Source: Sphingosinicella sp. YJ22 (GTDB taxonomy: Bacteria > Pseudomonadota > Alphaproteobacteria > Sphingomonadales > Sphingomonadaceae). From it: a stretch of 64,000 bases of DNA. The position numbers were made by a program, and so were the translations under genes. Positions 34,610 to 41,962 of the stretch are shown piece by piece. The DNA lies in assembly GCF_011320075.1 (NCBI RefSeq), contig NZ_JAANPA010000003.1, forward strand, positions 1-64,000. Reading direction: 5' to 3'. The notes under the pieces were generated by a model that was not told the DNA's origin, searched no databases, and was given only the letters and a program-made list of their open reading frames with translations. Each line of letters opens with the position of its first letter. Positions within the stretch are counted from its first letter, which is position 1.

Positions 34610-34808
34610 GTGCTACTCCTAGACTTTATCCTCCCCCCTCAAAGTGTTGGCAGGCCCCCCGGCCTCTGGGCGTTCTCATAGCCCAGCCTTAGCGAAACGC
34701 TCCAACAAAATCGTAAAAGCGGCGGTCAGGGGTTGCCTCCCCGGCCTGGGCGGTTAGGTACCCCCCAACGGGCGGCGGGAAAGAGGACAAGCGGGAACAT
34801 TGGGACGA

Positions 34809-35180
34809 ATGGCCTCCGACCAAGAGGTAGAAAGCTTCATCAGGGCGACATTTCGCTCCACCTGGTCTCTGGAGACGCTGCTGCTGCTGCGTCGCGATTC
34901 CGAGCGATGGTGGACGCGTGGTGACATCGTGGCATCGCTGCGGGCCAGCGACCTGGTGGTCAGCAACAGCCTTGAACGGCTGTGCGTCGCCGGGCTCGTC
35001 ATGGTCGAGGAAGGCGGAACGGCGCGCTACCAGCCCGTCGACCCGGCGCTCGACGATCTCGTCGAAGGCACCGAGCAGCTCTATGCGCGCAGTCCCGACG
35101 CGGTCCGGCGGATGATCGTCGCGGCGACCAATCCGGGCATCACCGCCTTCGCCGATTCATTCAGACTCAAGAAGGACTGA
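34809..35180 (+). CDS. Small winged-helix-like protein
   Basis: The 123-residue product is cytoplasmic. The stretch SLETLLLLRRDSERWWTRGDIVASLRASDLVVSNSLERLCVAGLV (partly quoted: RGDIVASLRASDLVVSNSLE) looks like a winged-helix DNA-binding fold, ending in a beta-wing VMVEEGGTARYQP. The C-terminal half is helical. It is likely a small regulator of the two membrane-protein genes that follow 2 bp and with overlap downstream. It is divergent from the poly-HAMP kinase, sharing a 199-bp intergenic region. The ATG at 34809 is preceded by GGGA; a TTG at 34800 is also in frame. Confidence 0.7.
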   Translation: MASDQEVESFIRATFRSTWSLETLLLLRRDSERWWTRGDIVASLRASDLVVSNSLERLCVAGLVMVEEGGTARYQPVDPALDDLVEGTEQLYARSPDAVRRMIVAATNPGITAFADSFRLKKD

Positions 35181-35182
35181 CC

Positions 35183-35464
35183 ATGGCCGAAATCCTCCCC
35201 GCCATCGTCTATTTCCTCTGCTTCGCCACCAGCGCGGCGTGCGCGGGGCTGCTCGCGCGCAATTACCGCAAGACGCGTGCGCCGCTGCTGCTGTGGAGCT
35301 CGCTCTGCTTCCTGTTCCTGGCCGGAAACAATTTCGTGGTGATCCTCGACCTGTTGCTAATCCCCACCATCGACTTCCGCCTGACCAGGCTGCTGTTGTC
35401 GCTCGCAGCGGTCGCCGTTCTGCTGTTCGGCTTCATCTGGCGCCACAGCGAGGAGGATGCATGA
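35183..35464 (+). CDS. Small membrane protein, DUF5985-like
   Basis: This 93-residue protein has three hydrophobic helices: about residues 4-24 (PAIVYFLCFATSAACAGLLA), 36-58 (LLLWSSLCFLFLAGNNFVVIL) and 68-86 (LTRLLLSLAAVAVLLFGFIW). A short basic linker RNYRKTRA follows the first helix. From memory it fits DUF5985, whose members are usually found as adjacent pairs; the next gene encodes a second member. Its start is two bases after the stop of the winged-helix gene and its end overlaps the next start in ATGA. Role unknown. Confidence 0.75.
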   Translation: MAEILPAIVYFLCFATSAACAGLLARNYRKTRAPLLLWSSLCFLFLAGNNFVVILDLLLIPTIDFRLTRLLLSLAAVAVLLFGFIWRHSEEDA

Positions 35465-35718
35465 CCCTGCTCGATTTCCTTGCCGGTGCGGTCACCTTCG
35501 GCTTCCTGGCCTGCGCCCTGTTCTTCCTTCGCTTCTGGCAGCGCACCCGCGATTCCCTGTTCCAGGCGTTCGCGATCGCCTTCCTGTTGCTCGGTCTGGT
35601 CCAGGCGACCCTCGCGCTCGGCAACATCCCGGTCGAGGAGCGCAGCTGGCTCTATGCCATCCGGCTCTCCGCCTTCCTCCTCATCCTGTTCGCGATCGTC
35701 CGCAAGAACAGGGCCTGA
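35461..35718 (+). CDS. Second small membrane protein, DUF5985-like
   Basis: The 85-residue product resembles its upstream neighbour in size and topology: three hydrophobic helices (LLDFLAGAVTFGFLACALFF, SLFQAFAIAFLLLGLVQATL and LSAFLLILFAIVRKN) with a basic linker RFWQRTRDS after helix one. The two proteins are probably paralogues that work as a heteromer in the inner membrane. The ATGA overlap indicates coupled translation. It closes the three-gene unit that starts with the winged-helix gene. After it comes a 172-bp gap without gene or clear terminator. Confidence 0.75.
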   Translation: MTLLDFLAGAVTFGFLACALFFLRFWQRTRDSLFQAFAIAFLLLGLVQATLALGNIPVEERSWLYAIRLSAFLLILFAIVRKNRA

Positions 35719-35890
35719 CCCGTCCGGATCGGCCGTCATAGTCGCACGTCTTCTCGCCGCGGCGCTCCTGCGCGCGACGGCGACCGCCGGTTGCAATGAT
35801 TCTACGAGCGCTCGGCTTATTATGACGACCGCCATTTGCTCTACCCGATCGGTCGGGAACTGAACTGACGGCGTAGCGCGTTAAGCCGGC

Positions 35891-36547
35891 ATGACCCGGC
35901 TGCGCGCGATCCTGTTCGACCTCGACGGCACGCTCGTCGACACCAACGAGTTGCATGTGGAGGCGTGGGACCGAGCCTTTCGAGCGCACGGCCACGAATT
36001 CACCCGCGAGCGCATCCACGGCCAGATCGGCAAGGGTGGCGACAATCTCCTGCCGAGCCTGCTTCCCGACGCCAGCGAAGAGGAGCTGGAGGCGATCGAT
36101 GAGCGCCACGGCGAAATCTACAAAGAGGAGTTGATGCCGACGGCGCGGCCGTTCCCGCGCGCAACCGACCTGCTCGGTCGCGCCAGGGACGGGGGCCTCA
36201 AGGTGGTGCTCGCCTCCTCCGCCGGCGGCGAGGAGATCGACCATTATGAGGAACTGCTCGGCAAGCACCTCATCTCCTTCACCACCGGCAAGGACGACGT
36301 CGAGTCGTCCAAGCCCTGCCCCGACATCTTTGAGGCGGCGCTTGAGAAAGGTGGGCTGAAGCCGGAGGAAGCGATCGTCGTTGGGGACACGCCCTACGAC
36401 GTGCTCGCCGCCAAGCGTGCCGGCCTCGAATGCATCGCCCTCCTCTCCGGCGGCTTCTCCGACGAGGAGCTTCGCGCCGCGGGCGCGGTGGCGATCTACC
36501 GCGACGCCGCCGATCTGCTCGACAATTGGGATGAGCTGCCGCTTTGA
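35891..36547 (+). CDS. HAD-superfamily phosphatase (subfamily IA)
   Basis: The 218-residue hydrolase has motif I FDLDGTLVDTNE with the nucleophile Asp and general acid Asp, motif II with Ser in VLASSAGG, motif III Lys in SSKPCPDIF, and motif IV VVGDTPYDV. The cap helical domain lies between motif I and II. It resembles beta-phosphoglucomutase/phosphoglycolate phosphatase-like proteins; the exact substrate (sugar phosphate or phosphoglycolate) cannot be told. No obvious ribosome site, but the ATG fits motif I placement. It is followed by a REP element. Confidence 0.85.
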   Translation: MTRLRAILFDLDGTLVDTNELHVEAWDRAFRAHGHEFTRERIHGQIGKGGDNLLPSLLPDASEEELEAIDERHGEIYKEELMPTARPFPRATDLLGRARDGGLKVVLASSAGGEEIDHYEELLGKHLISFTTGKDDVESSKPCPDIFEAALEKGGLKPEEAIVVGDTPYDVLAAKRAGLECIALLSGGFSDEELRAAGAVAIYRDAADLLDNWDELPL

Positions 36548-36557
36548 TCCCCCCAAT

Positions 36558-36625
36558 CGTCATTGCGAGCGAAGCGATCCAGTCCACTGCTGGATTGCTT
36601 CGTCGCTCCGCTCCTCGCAATGACG
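36558..36625. repeat. REP-type palindromic repeat
   Basis: CGTCATTGCGAG (36558-36569) is inverted at 36614-36625 (CTCGCAATGACG), with inner arms GATCCAG and CTGGATTGC. The whole forms a 68-bp imperfect hairpin. This CGTCATTGCGAGCG-type element is widespread in GC-rich alphaproteobacterial genomes. It lies after the HAD gene and 26 bases before the next start. Confidence 0.8.
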
Positions 36626-36651
36626 GGCACGTGAGCTGACCAGGAAGCCCG

Positions 36652-37812
36652 ATGCACCCGCTCTACGCCGCCATGCCGATCTCCTTCTTCGAGCGCATGT
36701 CGATGCGCGCTCGCGAGACCGGCGCGATCAATCTCGGCCAGGGCTTCCCGGACGGCGCCGGCCCGCCGGCGGTGCTTCAGGCCGCCGCCGACGCGCTGCT
36801 GACCCGGTCGAACCAATATCCGCCGATGATGGGCCTGTCCGAACTGCGCCAGGCGGTCGCGTCGCATTATGCGCGCGAGCAGGGACTCGATCTCGCCTCC
36901 GACGATGTCGTGGTCACCTCCGGCGCCACCGAGGCGATTGCGGCGGCGATCCTCGCGCTCGTCGAGGACGGCGACGAGGTGCTGATGTTCCCGCCGCTCT
37001 ACGACGCCTACGGCCCGCTCGTGCGCCGCGCCGGCGGCGTGCCCCGCTACGTCCGGCTCGAGCCGCCTGAGTGGCGGATCACGCCCGAAGCGCTCGAGGC
37101 CGCCGCTTCGCCGAAGCTCAGGCTCGTCATCTTCAACGACCCGCTTAACCCGTCAGCGACGATCGCGTCGGCGGAGGACCGCGCCGCCCTCGCCCGCTTC
37201 TGCATCGCGCACGACCTCATCGCGATCTGCGACGAGGTGTGGGAGCATGTCGTGTTCGACGGCGCTCGCCACCGCTCGCTGACGGCCGAGCCCGGCATGG
37301 CCGAGCGAACCGTGAAGATCGGCTCGGCGGGAAAGATCTTCGCGCTCACCGGATGGAAGGTCGGCTGGATGTGCGCCGCCCCTGCCCTCGCGAAAGTGCT
37401 CGCGCGGGCCCACCAGTTCCTCACCTTCACCACCCCGCCCAACCTGCAATATGCGGTGGCGCAGGGGCTGGACCATGAGGCGGCCTGGATCGAGCAGAGC
37501 CGCGCCGGCTTCGAGCGCTCGCGCGACCGGCTCGCCGCCGGTCTCGCCCGCATCGGCCTCATTACCCAGCCGAGCGCGGCGACCTGGTTCCTGTCGCTCG
37601 ACCTCGCCGCCTCCGGAATCGCGATGACCGACGAGGCCTTCTGCGACTGGGCGGTCGAGAAGGCCGGAGTCGCCGTCATCCCCATCTCGGCTTTCTATCC
37701 GGAGGACCCGGTCACCCACCTCGTCCGCCTATGCTTCGCCAAGCAGGACTCGACCCTGGACGAGGCCTTGGCGCGGCTGGGGCGGGCGCTGCCCAACCTT
37801 CGGGCTCAGTAA
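36652..37812 (+). CDS. Class I pyridoxal-phosphate aminotransferase (YbdL/kynurenine aminotransferase-like)
   Basis: The 386-residue enzyme has an intact fold type I aminotransferase core. Signatures are INLGQGFPDG, NQYPPMMGLSELRQAV, NDPLNPSATIAS (NPLNP-type), CDEVWEHVVFDG and the PLP-lysine motif KIGSAGKIFALTGWKVGW, with Lys in SAGK. The GQGFPD and SAGKIFALTGWKVG patterns point to the methionine/glutamine aminotransferase YbdL group. The substrate is unproved. It converges on the TetR gene with a seven-base overlap of ends. A weak AGGA lies before the ATG. Confidence 0.86.
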   Translation: MHPLYAAMPISFFERMSMRARETGAINLGQGFPDGAGPPAVLQAAADALLTRSNQYPPMMGLSELRQAVASHYAREQGLDLASDDVVVTSGATEAIAAAILALVEDGDEVLMFPPLYDAYGPLVRRAGGVPRYVRLEPPEWRITPEALEAAASPKLRLVIFNDPLNPSATIASAEDRAALARFCIAHDLIAICDEVWEHVVFDGARHRSLTAEPGMAERTVKIGSAGKIFALTGWKVGWMCAAPALAKVLARAHQFLTFTTPPNLQYAVAQGLDHEAAWIEQSRAGFERSRDRLAAGLARIGLITQPSAATWFLSLDLAASGIAMTDEAFCDWAVEKAGVAVIPISAFYPEDPVTHLVRLCFAKQDSTLDEALARLGRALPNLRAQ

Positions 37813-38396
37813 TGCGTCACCGTTAGCGCCGCGCGGATTCGGGCGAGCGCGGCTGCGCGCGGATCGCCGCCGAAGCTGCGGTAGGTGCCGTTGAGGGCGA
37901 AGGTGCAATGGCCATGGACGATCGCCACCAGCGAGCCGGTCAGCGCATGAGTCACCGCATCGACAGGACTGCCGAGAACCGCCGCGACCTCGCGTTCGAT
38001 GATGCCAATCAGTCCGCCGAACGCCTGGTTGAAACGCTCCGTCACCTCCTCGCCCGGCGGCATGCGATGGTCGTAGAGCGCCATCCAGCGATTGGGATTG
38101 GCCTCGGCGAAATCGAAATAGCCGTTCACCAGTGCGCCGATACGGTCGGGGCCTGCCCCGCTCAGCCGGTCCTCAAGCGCCTGGGTCCAGCCGAGCAGCG
38201 TTCGCGTGTTGATGGCGAGGACGAAGCGGTCGTAGCTGCCGAAGACGTTGTAGAGCGTGCCGACCGAATAGCCGACGCGCTTGGCCACCTCGCGCGCCGA
38301 GAAGCGCGCAAAGCCGGCCTCGGCCATGTGCGCCTCGCCCGCAGCGAGGAATAAAGCTTCGAGTTCCGTCCTGCTATGATCGGATCGGCGGCCCAT
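37806..38396 (-). CDS. TetR family transcriptional regulator
   Basis: The 196-residue protein has an N-terminal TetR helix-turn-helix region (FSAREVAKRVGYSVGTLYNVFGSYDRFV) shown here in the short form REVAKRVGYSVGTLYNVF, then an all-helical ligand-binding domain ending TALTVTHY-like RAALTVTHY. It lies divergent from the LplT-Aas fusion, with a 118-bp region between them holding a perfect 14-bp inverted repeat (38415-38458). The natural inference is that it represses the fusion gene and itself, releasing on binding an acyl or lipid-type ligand. The ligand is not known. Confidence 0.88.
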   Translation of the reverse strand: MGRRSDHSRTELEALFLAAGEAHMAEAGFARFSAREVAKRVGYSVGTLYNVFGSYDRFVLAINTRTLLGWTQALEDRLSGAGPDRIGALVNGYFDFAEANPNRWMALYDHRMPPGEEVTERFNQAFGGLIGIIEREVAAVLGSPVDAVTHALTGSLVAIVHGHCTFALNGTYRSFGGDPRAAALARIRAALTVTHY

Positions 38397-38414
38397 AGAG
38401 GTAGCCTAGGGAAG

Positions 38415-38458
38415 AAATTGATCACTGTCTATTTTCTATATTGAACAGTGATCAATTT
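38415..38458. promoter_or_regulatory. Probable TetR operator: perfect 14-bp inverted repeat
   Basis: AAATTGATCACTGT (38415-38428) is exactly mirrored by ACAGTGATCAATTT (38445-38458) with a 16-bp AT-rich centre containing TATATT. Each arm itself contains the palindrome TGATCA. The element is starkly AT-rich against its GC-rich surroundings and lies 57 bases before the LplT-Aas start and 19 bases before the tetR start, so it is well placed to overlap both promoters. Confidence 0.75.
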
Positions 38459-38514
38459 AATGAGACAAGCAGGCTGAGGGCGCCGAATCGCGCGGCCCCG
38501 GGGGAGGATAACCG

Positions 38515-41500
38515 ATGTCCGCACCGCAATTCTCGCTGCTCGGCACCCGCCGGCTGGGCCCGTTGTTCCTGGTTCAGTTCCTCACCGCGCTGAACGACAA
38601 TCTGTTCAAGTTCGCGATGCTGTTCCTCGCGACCTACACGATCTTCGCCGGCGAGCCGGAGCGGGCGGCGATGCTGGCACTGGTCGCGACCGGTTTGTTC
38701 ACCCTGCCCTATTTCCTGTTCGGCGCCGTCGCCGGCCAGATCGCCGACGCGTGGGACAAGGCGCGGCTCATCCGCTGGGTGAAGGCGGCCGAGATCGCCA
38801 TCATGGGCATCGGCCTCACCGGCTTTGCGCTCCAGTCGATCCCGCTGCTGCTTGCCGGCCTGTTCCTGATGGGCTGCCATTCGACGCTGTTCGGGCCGGC
38901 CAAGTACGCGATCATCCCTCAGCACCTTCACCGCGACGAGGTGATGGGCGGCACCGGCTTGATCGAGGCCGGCACCTTCCTCGCCATTCTGTCGGGGCAG
39001 CTCATGGCCGGCATCATCGCGCCCTGGTATGCCGGTCTGACCGCGATGGGCCTCGCACTGCTCGGCTTCGTCGCCTCCCTCGCCATCCCGGCCGCCCCGT
39101 CGTCGGCGGCGGGGCTCGTCATCGATCCCAATCCGTGGCGCAGCAGCAAGCGCCTGATCGCGGTCGCCAAGCACGGCCCGGGCGTGTGGCTGTGCATCCT
39201 GGGCATCAGCTGGTTCTTCGCCGTGGGCGCGGTGATGCTGTCACAGTTCACGCCGCTGGTCGACGGCGTGCTTCGCGGCGACCCGAGCGTCGCCAACCTG
39301 TTCCTGATCGTCTTCTCGGTCGCCGTCGCGCTCGGCTCGGTCACCGTCAACCGCCTGCTCAAGGGCGAGATTTCCGGCCGCTACGTGCCGGTGTCGGCGC
39401 TGATCCTCGCCGCCTTCATGATCGACCTGTGGCTCGCGACGCGCGGCTTCGTGCCTGGCGAGGTCGCATCCAACTGGCGCAGCTTCGCCGGCTCCTTCGC
39501 CTCGATCCGAATCCTCGTCGACCTGTTCTTCATCGCCTTCGCAGGCGGCATGTTCGTCGTCCCGCTCTACGCGATCCTGCAGACCAGCGGCCCGGCCGAG
39601 GAGCGCTCCCGCCGAATCGCCGCCAACAATATCGTCAACGCCGCGGTCGGCGTCGTGGTGATCGGCGTCATCGCGCTGATGGTGATGGCCGGCATCGGCG
39701 TTCCCGGCGTGATCGGCGCGATGGGCGCGGCCACGCTCGTTGTGGCGCTCATCTCCTGCTGGCTGCTGCCGGAGACGGTGATCAAGGCGCTCGTCAAAGG
39801 TCTGCTGCGCCTCTTCTACCGGGTCGAAATCACCGGCGCGGAGCATATGCCTAAGCCCGGCCAGCCCGCGGTGGTGGTGGTCAACCACGTCTCGTACCTC
39901 GACGGTCTGCTGCTCGCCGCCTTCCTGCCCGGCAAGCCGACCTTCGCCATCCACAGCGCCGTCGCCCGGCAATGGTGGGCGCGGCTGGCGATGAAGCTGT
40001 TCAAGGCCTTCCCGCTCGACCCGACCAACCCCATGGCCGCCAAGGCGATGGTCAAGACGGTGAAGGAAGGGAACACGCTGGTCATCTTCCCGGAAGGACG
40101 GATCACGGTCACGGGCGCTCTGATGAAGGTGTTCGACGGCCCCGGCATGGTCGCCGACAAGGCCGACGCTCCGGTCGTCCCTGTACGCATCGACGGCGCC
40201 CAGTACACCCGCTTCTCGCGGCTCAAGGGCAAGGTCCGCCTGCGCCGCTTCCCCAAGATCCGGCTGACCGTGCTGCCGCCGCGCCGCTTCGCGGTGGCGG
40301 GCGAGATGTCCGCGCGGGCGCGCCGCGCCGCCGCCGGGCGCCAGCTCTACGACGTGATGAGCGGCATGATCTTCGAGACGTCGGACACCAGCCGTACCCT
40401 CTACGAGGCACTGCTCGACGCCAAAGCGATCCATGGCGGCAAGGCCCAGGTGGTCGAGGACGTGAAGCGCGAGCCGCTCACTTATTCACGCCTTATCGTC
40501 GGGACCAAGGCGCTCGGCCGCGCCTTCAAGGCGCGCACGGCTGAGGGCGAGGCGGTCGGCCTGCTCCTCCCCAACGTCAACGGCGCGGTGGTGAGCTTCT
40601 TCGCGCTCCAGGGCCTCGGCCGCGTGCCGGCGATGCTCAACTACACCGCGGGTCTCACCAATTTGAAGGCCGCCTGCATCGCCGCGGAAGTGAAGACCAT
40701 CGTCACCGCCCGCGCCTTCGTCGAACAGGCCAAGTTGCAGGATGTCGTCGCCGGCCTCGAGGCGGACGGCCGCTCGATCCTCTATCTCGAGGACGTCGCC
40801 GCGACGATCGGCACCGGCGCCAAGCTGCGCGCGATGATCGGCGCCCGCTTCGCCCGACGGCTGCTCGCGCGCCGTAAGCTGTCGCCCGACGCGCCGGCGG
40901 TGATCCTGTTCACCTCGGGCTCGGAGGGCCTGCCCAAGGGCGTCGTGCTCACTCACCGCAACCTGCTGTCGAACTGCCTGCAGCTGGCCGCGCGAATCGA
41001 CTTCAACCCGAGCGACATCGTCCTGAACGCGCTGCCGGTCTTCCACAGCTTCGGCCTGACCGGCGGAACGCTCCTGCCGATCCTCAACGGCGTGAAGACG
41101 GTCCTCTATCCGAGCCCGCTCCACTACCGCATCGTGCCGGCGCTCGCCTACGACGCCAACGCCACCATCCTGTTCGGCACCGACACCTTCCTCGCCGGCT
41201 ATGCCCGCATGGCACACAGCTACGATTTCTACGCCCTTCGCTACATCTTCGCCGGGGCCGAGCGGGTGCGCGACGAGACGCGCAAGACCTATGCGGACAA
41301 GTTCGGCCTGCGCATCCTCGAAGGCTATGGCGCGACCGAGGCGGGGCCGGTCATCGCGGTCAACACGCCGATGCACTTCCGCCCCGGCACCGTCGGGCGC
41401 CTGCTGCCCGGAGTCGAGGCGCGGCTCGACGAGGTGCCCGGAATCGACAATGGCAAGCGCCTCGCGATTCGCGGCCCCAACATCATGGCCGGCTATCTCA

Positions 41501-41934
41501 AGGCCGACGCGCCCGGCGTGCTCCAGCCCCCCGAGGGCGGCTGGCACGACACCGGCGACATCGTCACCGTCGACGAGGAAGGCTTCGTGACGATCCGCGG
41601 CCGCGCCAAACGCTTCGCCAAGATCGGCGGCGAGATGGTCTCGCTGCCTGCGGTCGAGGGCTATGCCGCCGCTGTGTGGCCGAACGCCGACCATGCCGTC
41701 GTCACCCGTCCGGACCCGAAGAAGGGCGAGCAGCTCGTGCTGTTCACCACCGAGCCGACCGCCGCCGCGGCAGCGCTCCAGGCTTGGGCCCGCGGCAACG
41801 GAGTCACCGAGCTGTCGGTGCCCAGGGACGTCCGGGTGGTGGACGCGCTGCCGGTGCTCGGCACCGGCAAGCTCGACTATGTGACGATGACCGCGACCGC
41901 CGCCGCGGGAGCGGAAAAAGCGGCGGCGGCCTGA
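38515..41934 (+). CDS. LplT-Aas fusion: lysophospholipid flippase, acyltransferase and acyl-ACP synthetase
   Basis: The 1139-residue protein has three parts. Residues 1-420 form an MFS transporter of LplT type (about 12 helices). Residues 430-620 are a PlsC acyltransferase with VVNHVSYLDG (His458, Asp463), FPEGRITVTG and VVPVRIDG. Residues 640-1130 are an adenylate-forming ligase with VILFTSGSEGLPKGVVLTH and EGYGATEAGP. In E. coli LplT and Aas are separate: the first flips lyso-PE inwards, the second re-acylates it with fatty acid. The fusion would do both at one membrane site. A TetR regulator and operator flank it. Start follows GGGGGAGGAT six bases upstream. Confidence 0.92.
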   Translation: MSAPQFSLLGTRRLGPLFLVQFLTALNDNLFKFAMLFLATYTIFAGEPERAAMLALVATGLFTLPYFLFGAVAGQIADAWDKARLIRWVKAAEIAIMGIGLTGFALQSIPLLLAGLFLMGCHSTLFGPAKYAIIPQHLHRDEVMGGTGLIEAGTFLAILSGQLMAGIIAPWYAGLTAMGLALLGFVASLAIPAAPSSAAGLVIDPNPWRSSKRLIAVAKHGPGVWLCILGISWFFAVGAVMLSQFTPLVDGVLRGDPSVANLFLIVFSVAVALGSVTVNRLLKGEISGRYVPVSALILAAFMIDLWLATRGFVPGEVASNWRSFAGSFASIRILVDLFFIAFAGGMFVVPLYAILQTSGPAEERSRRIAANNIVNAAVGVVVIGVIALMVMAGIGVPGVIGAMGAATLVVALISCWLLPETVIKALVKGLLRLFYRVEITGAEHMPKPGQPAVVVVNHVSYLDGLLLAAFLPGKPTFAIHSAVARQWWARLAMKLFKAFPLDPTNPMAAKAMVKTVKEGNTLVIFPEGRITVTGALMKVFDGPGMVADKADAPVVPVRIDGAQYTRFSRLKGKVRLRRFPKIRLTVLPPRRFAVAGEMSARARRAAAGRQLYDVMSGMIFETSDTSRTLYEALLDAKAIHGGKAQVVEDVKREPLTYSRLIVGTKALGRAFKARTAEGEAVGLLLPNVNGAVVSFFALQGLGRVPAMLNYTAGLTNLKAACIAAEVKTIVTARAFVEQAKLQDVVAGLEADGRSILYLEDVAATIGTGAKLRAMIGARFARRLLARRKLSPDAPAVILFTSGSEGLPKGVVLTHRNLLSNCLQLAARIDFNPSDIVLNALPVFHSFGLTGGTLLPILNGVKTVLYPSPLHYRIVPALAYDANATILFGTDTFLAGYARMAHSYDFYALRYIFAGAERVRDETRKTYADKFGLRILEGYGATEAGPVIAVNTPMHFRPGTVGRLLPGVEARLDEVPGIDNGKRLAIRGPNIMAGYLKADAPGVLQPPEGGWHDTGDIVTVDEEGFVTIRGRAKRFAKIGGEMVSLPAVEGYAAAVWPNADHAVVTRPDPKKGEQLVLFTTEPTAAAAALQAWARGNGVTELSVPRDVRVVDALPVLGTGKLDYVTMTATAAAGAEKAAAA

Positions 41935-41962
41935 TCGTTCGGACCCCCGCCGCCTCCGGGCC

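Noticed and set aside
41915-41960. GC hairpin between the LplT-Aas gene and the RTX protease gene
   Set aside because: Repeats of GGCGGC and CCGCCG can pair, but much of it lies in coding DNA and no T-run follows, so I did not call a terminator.
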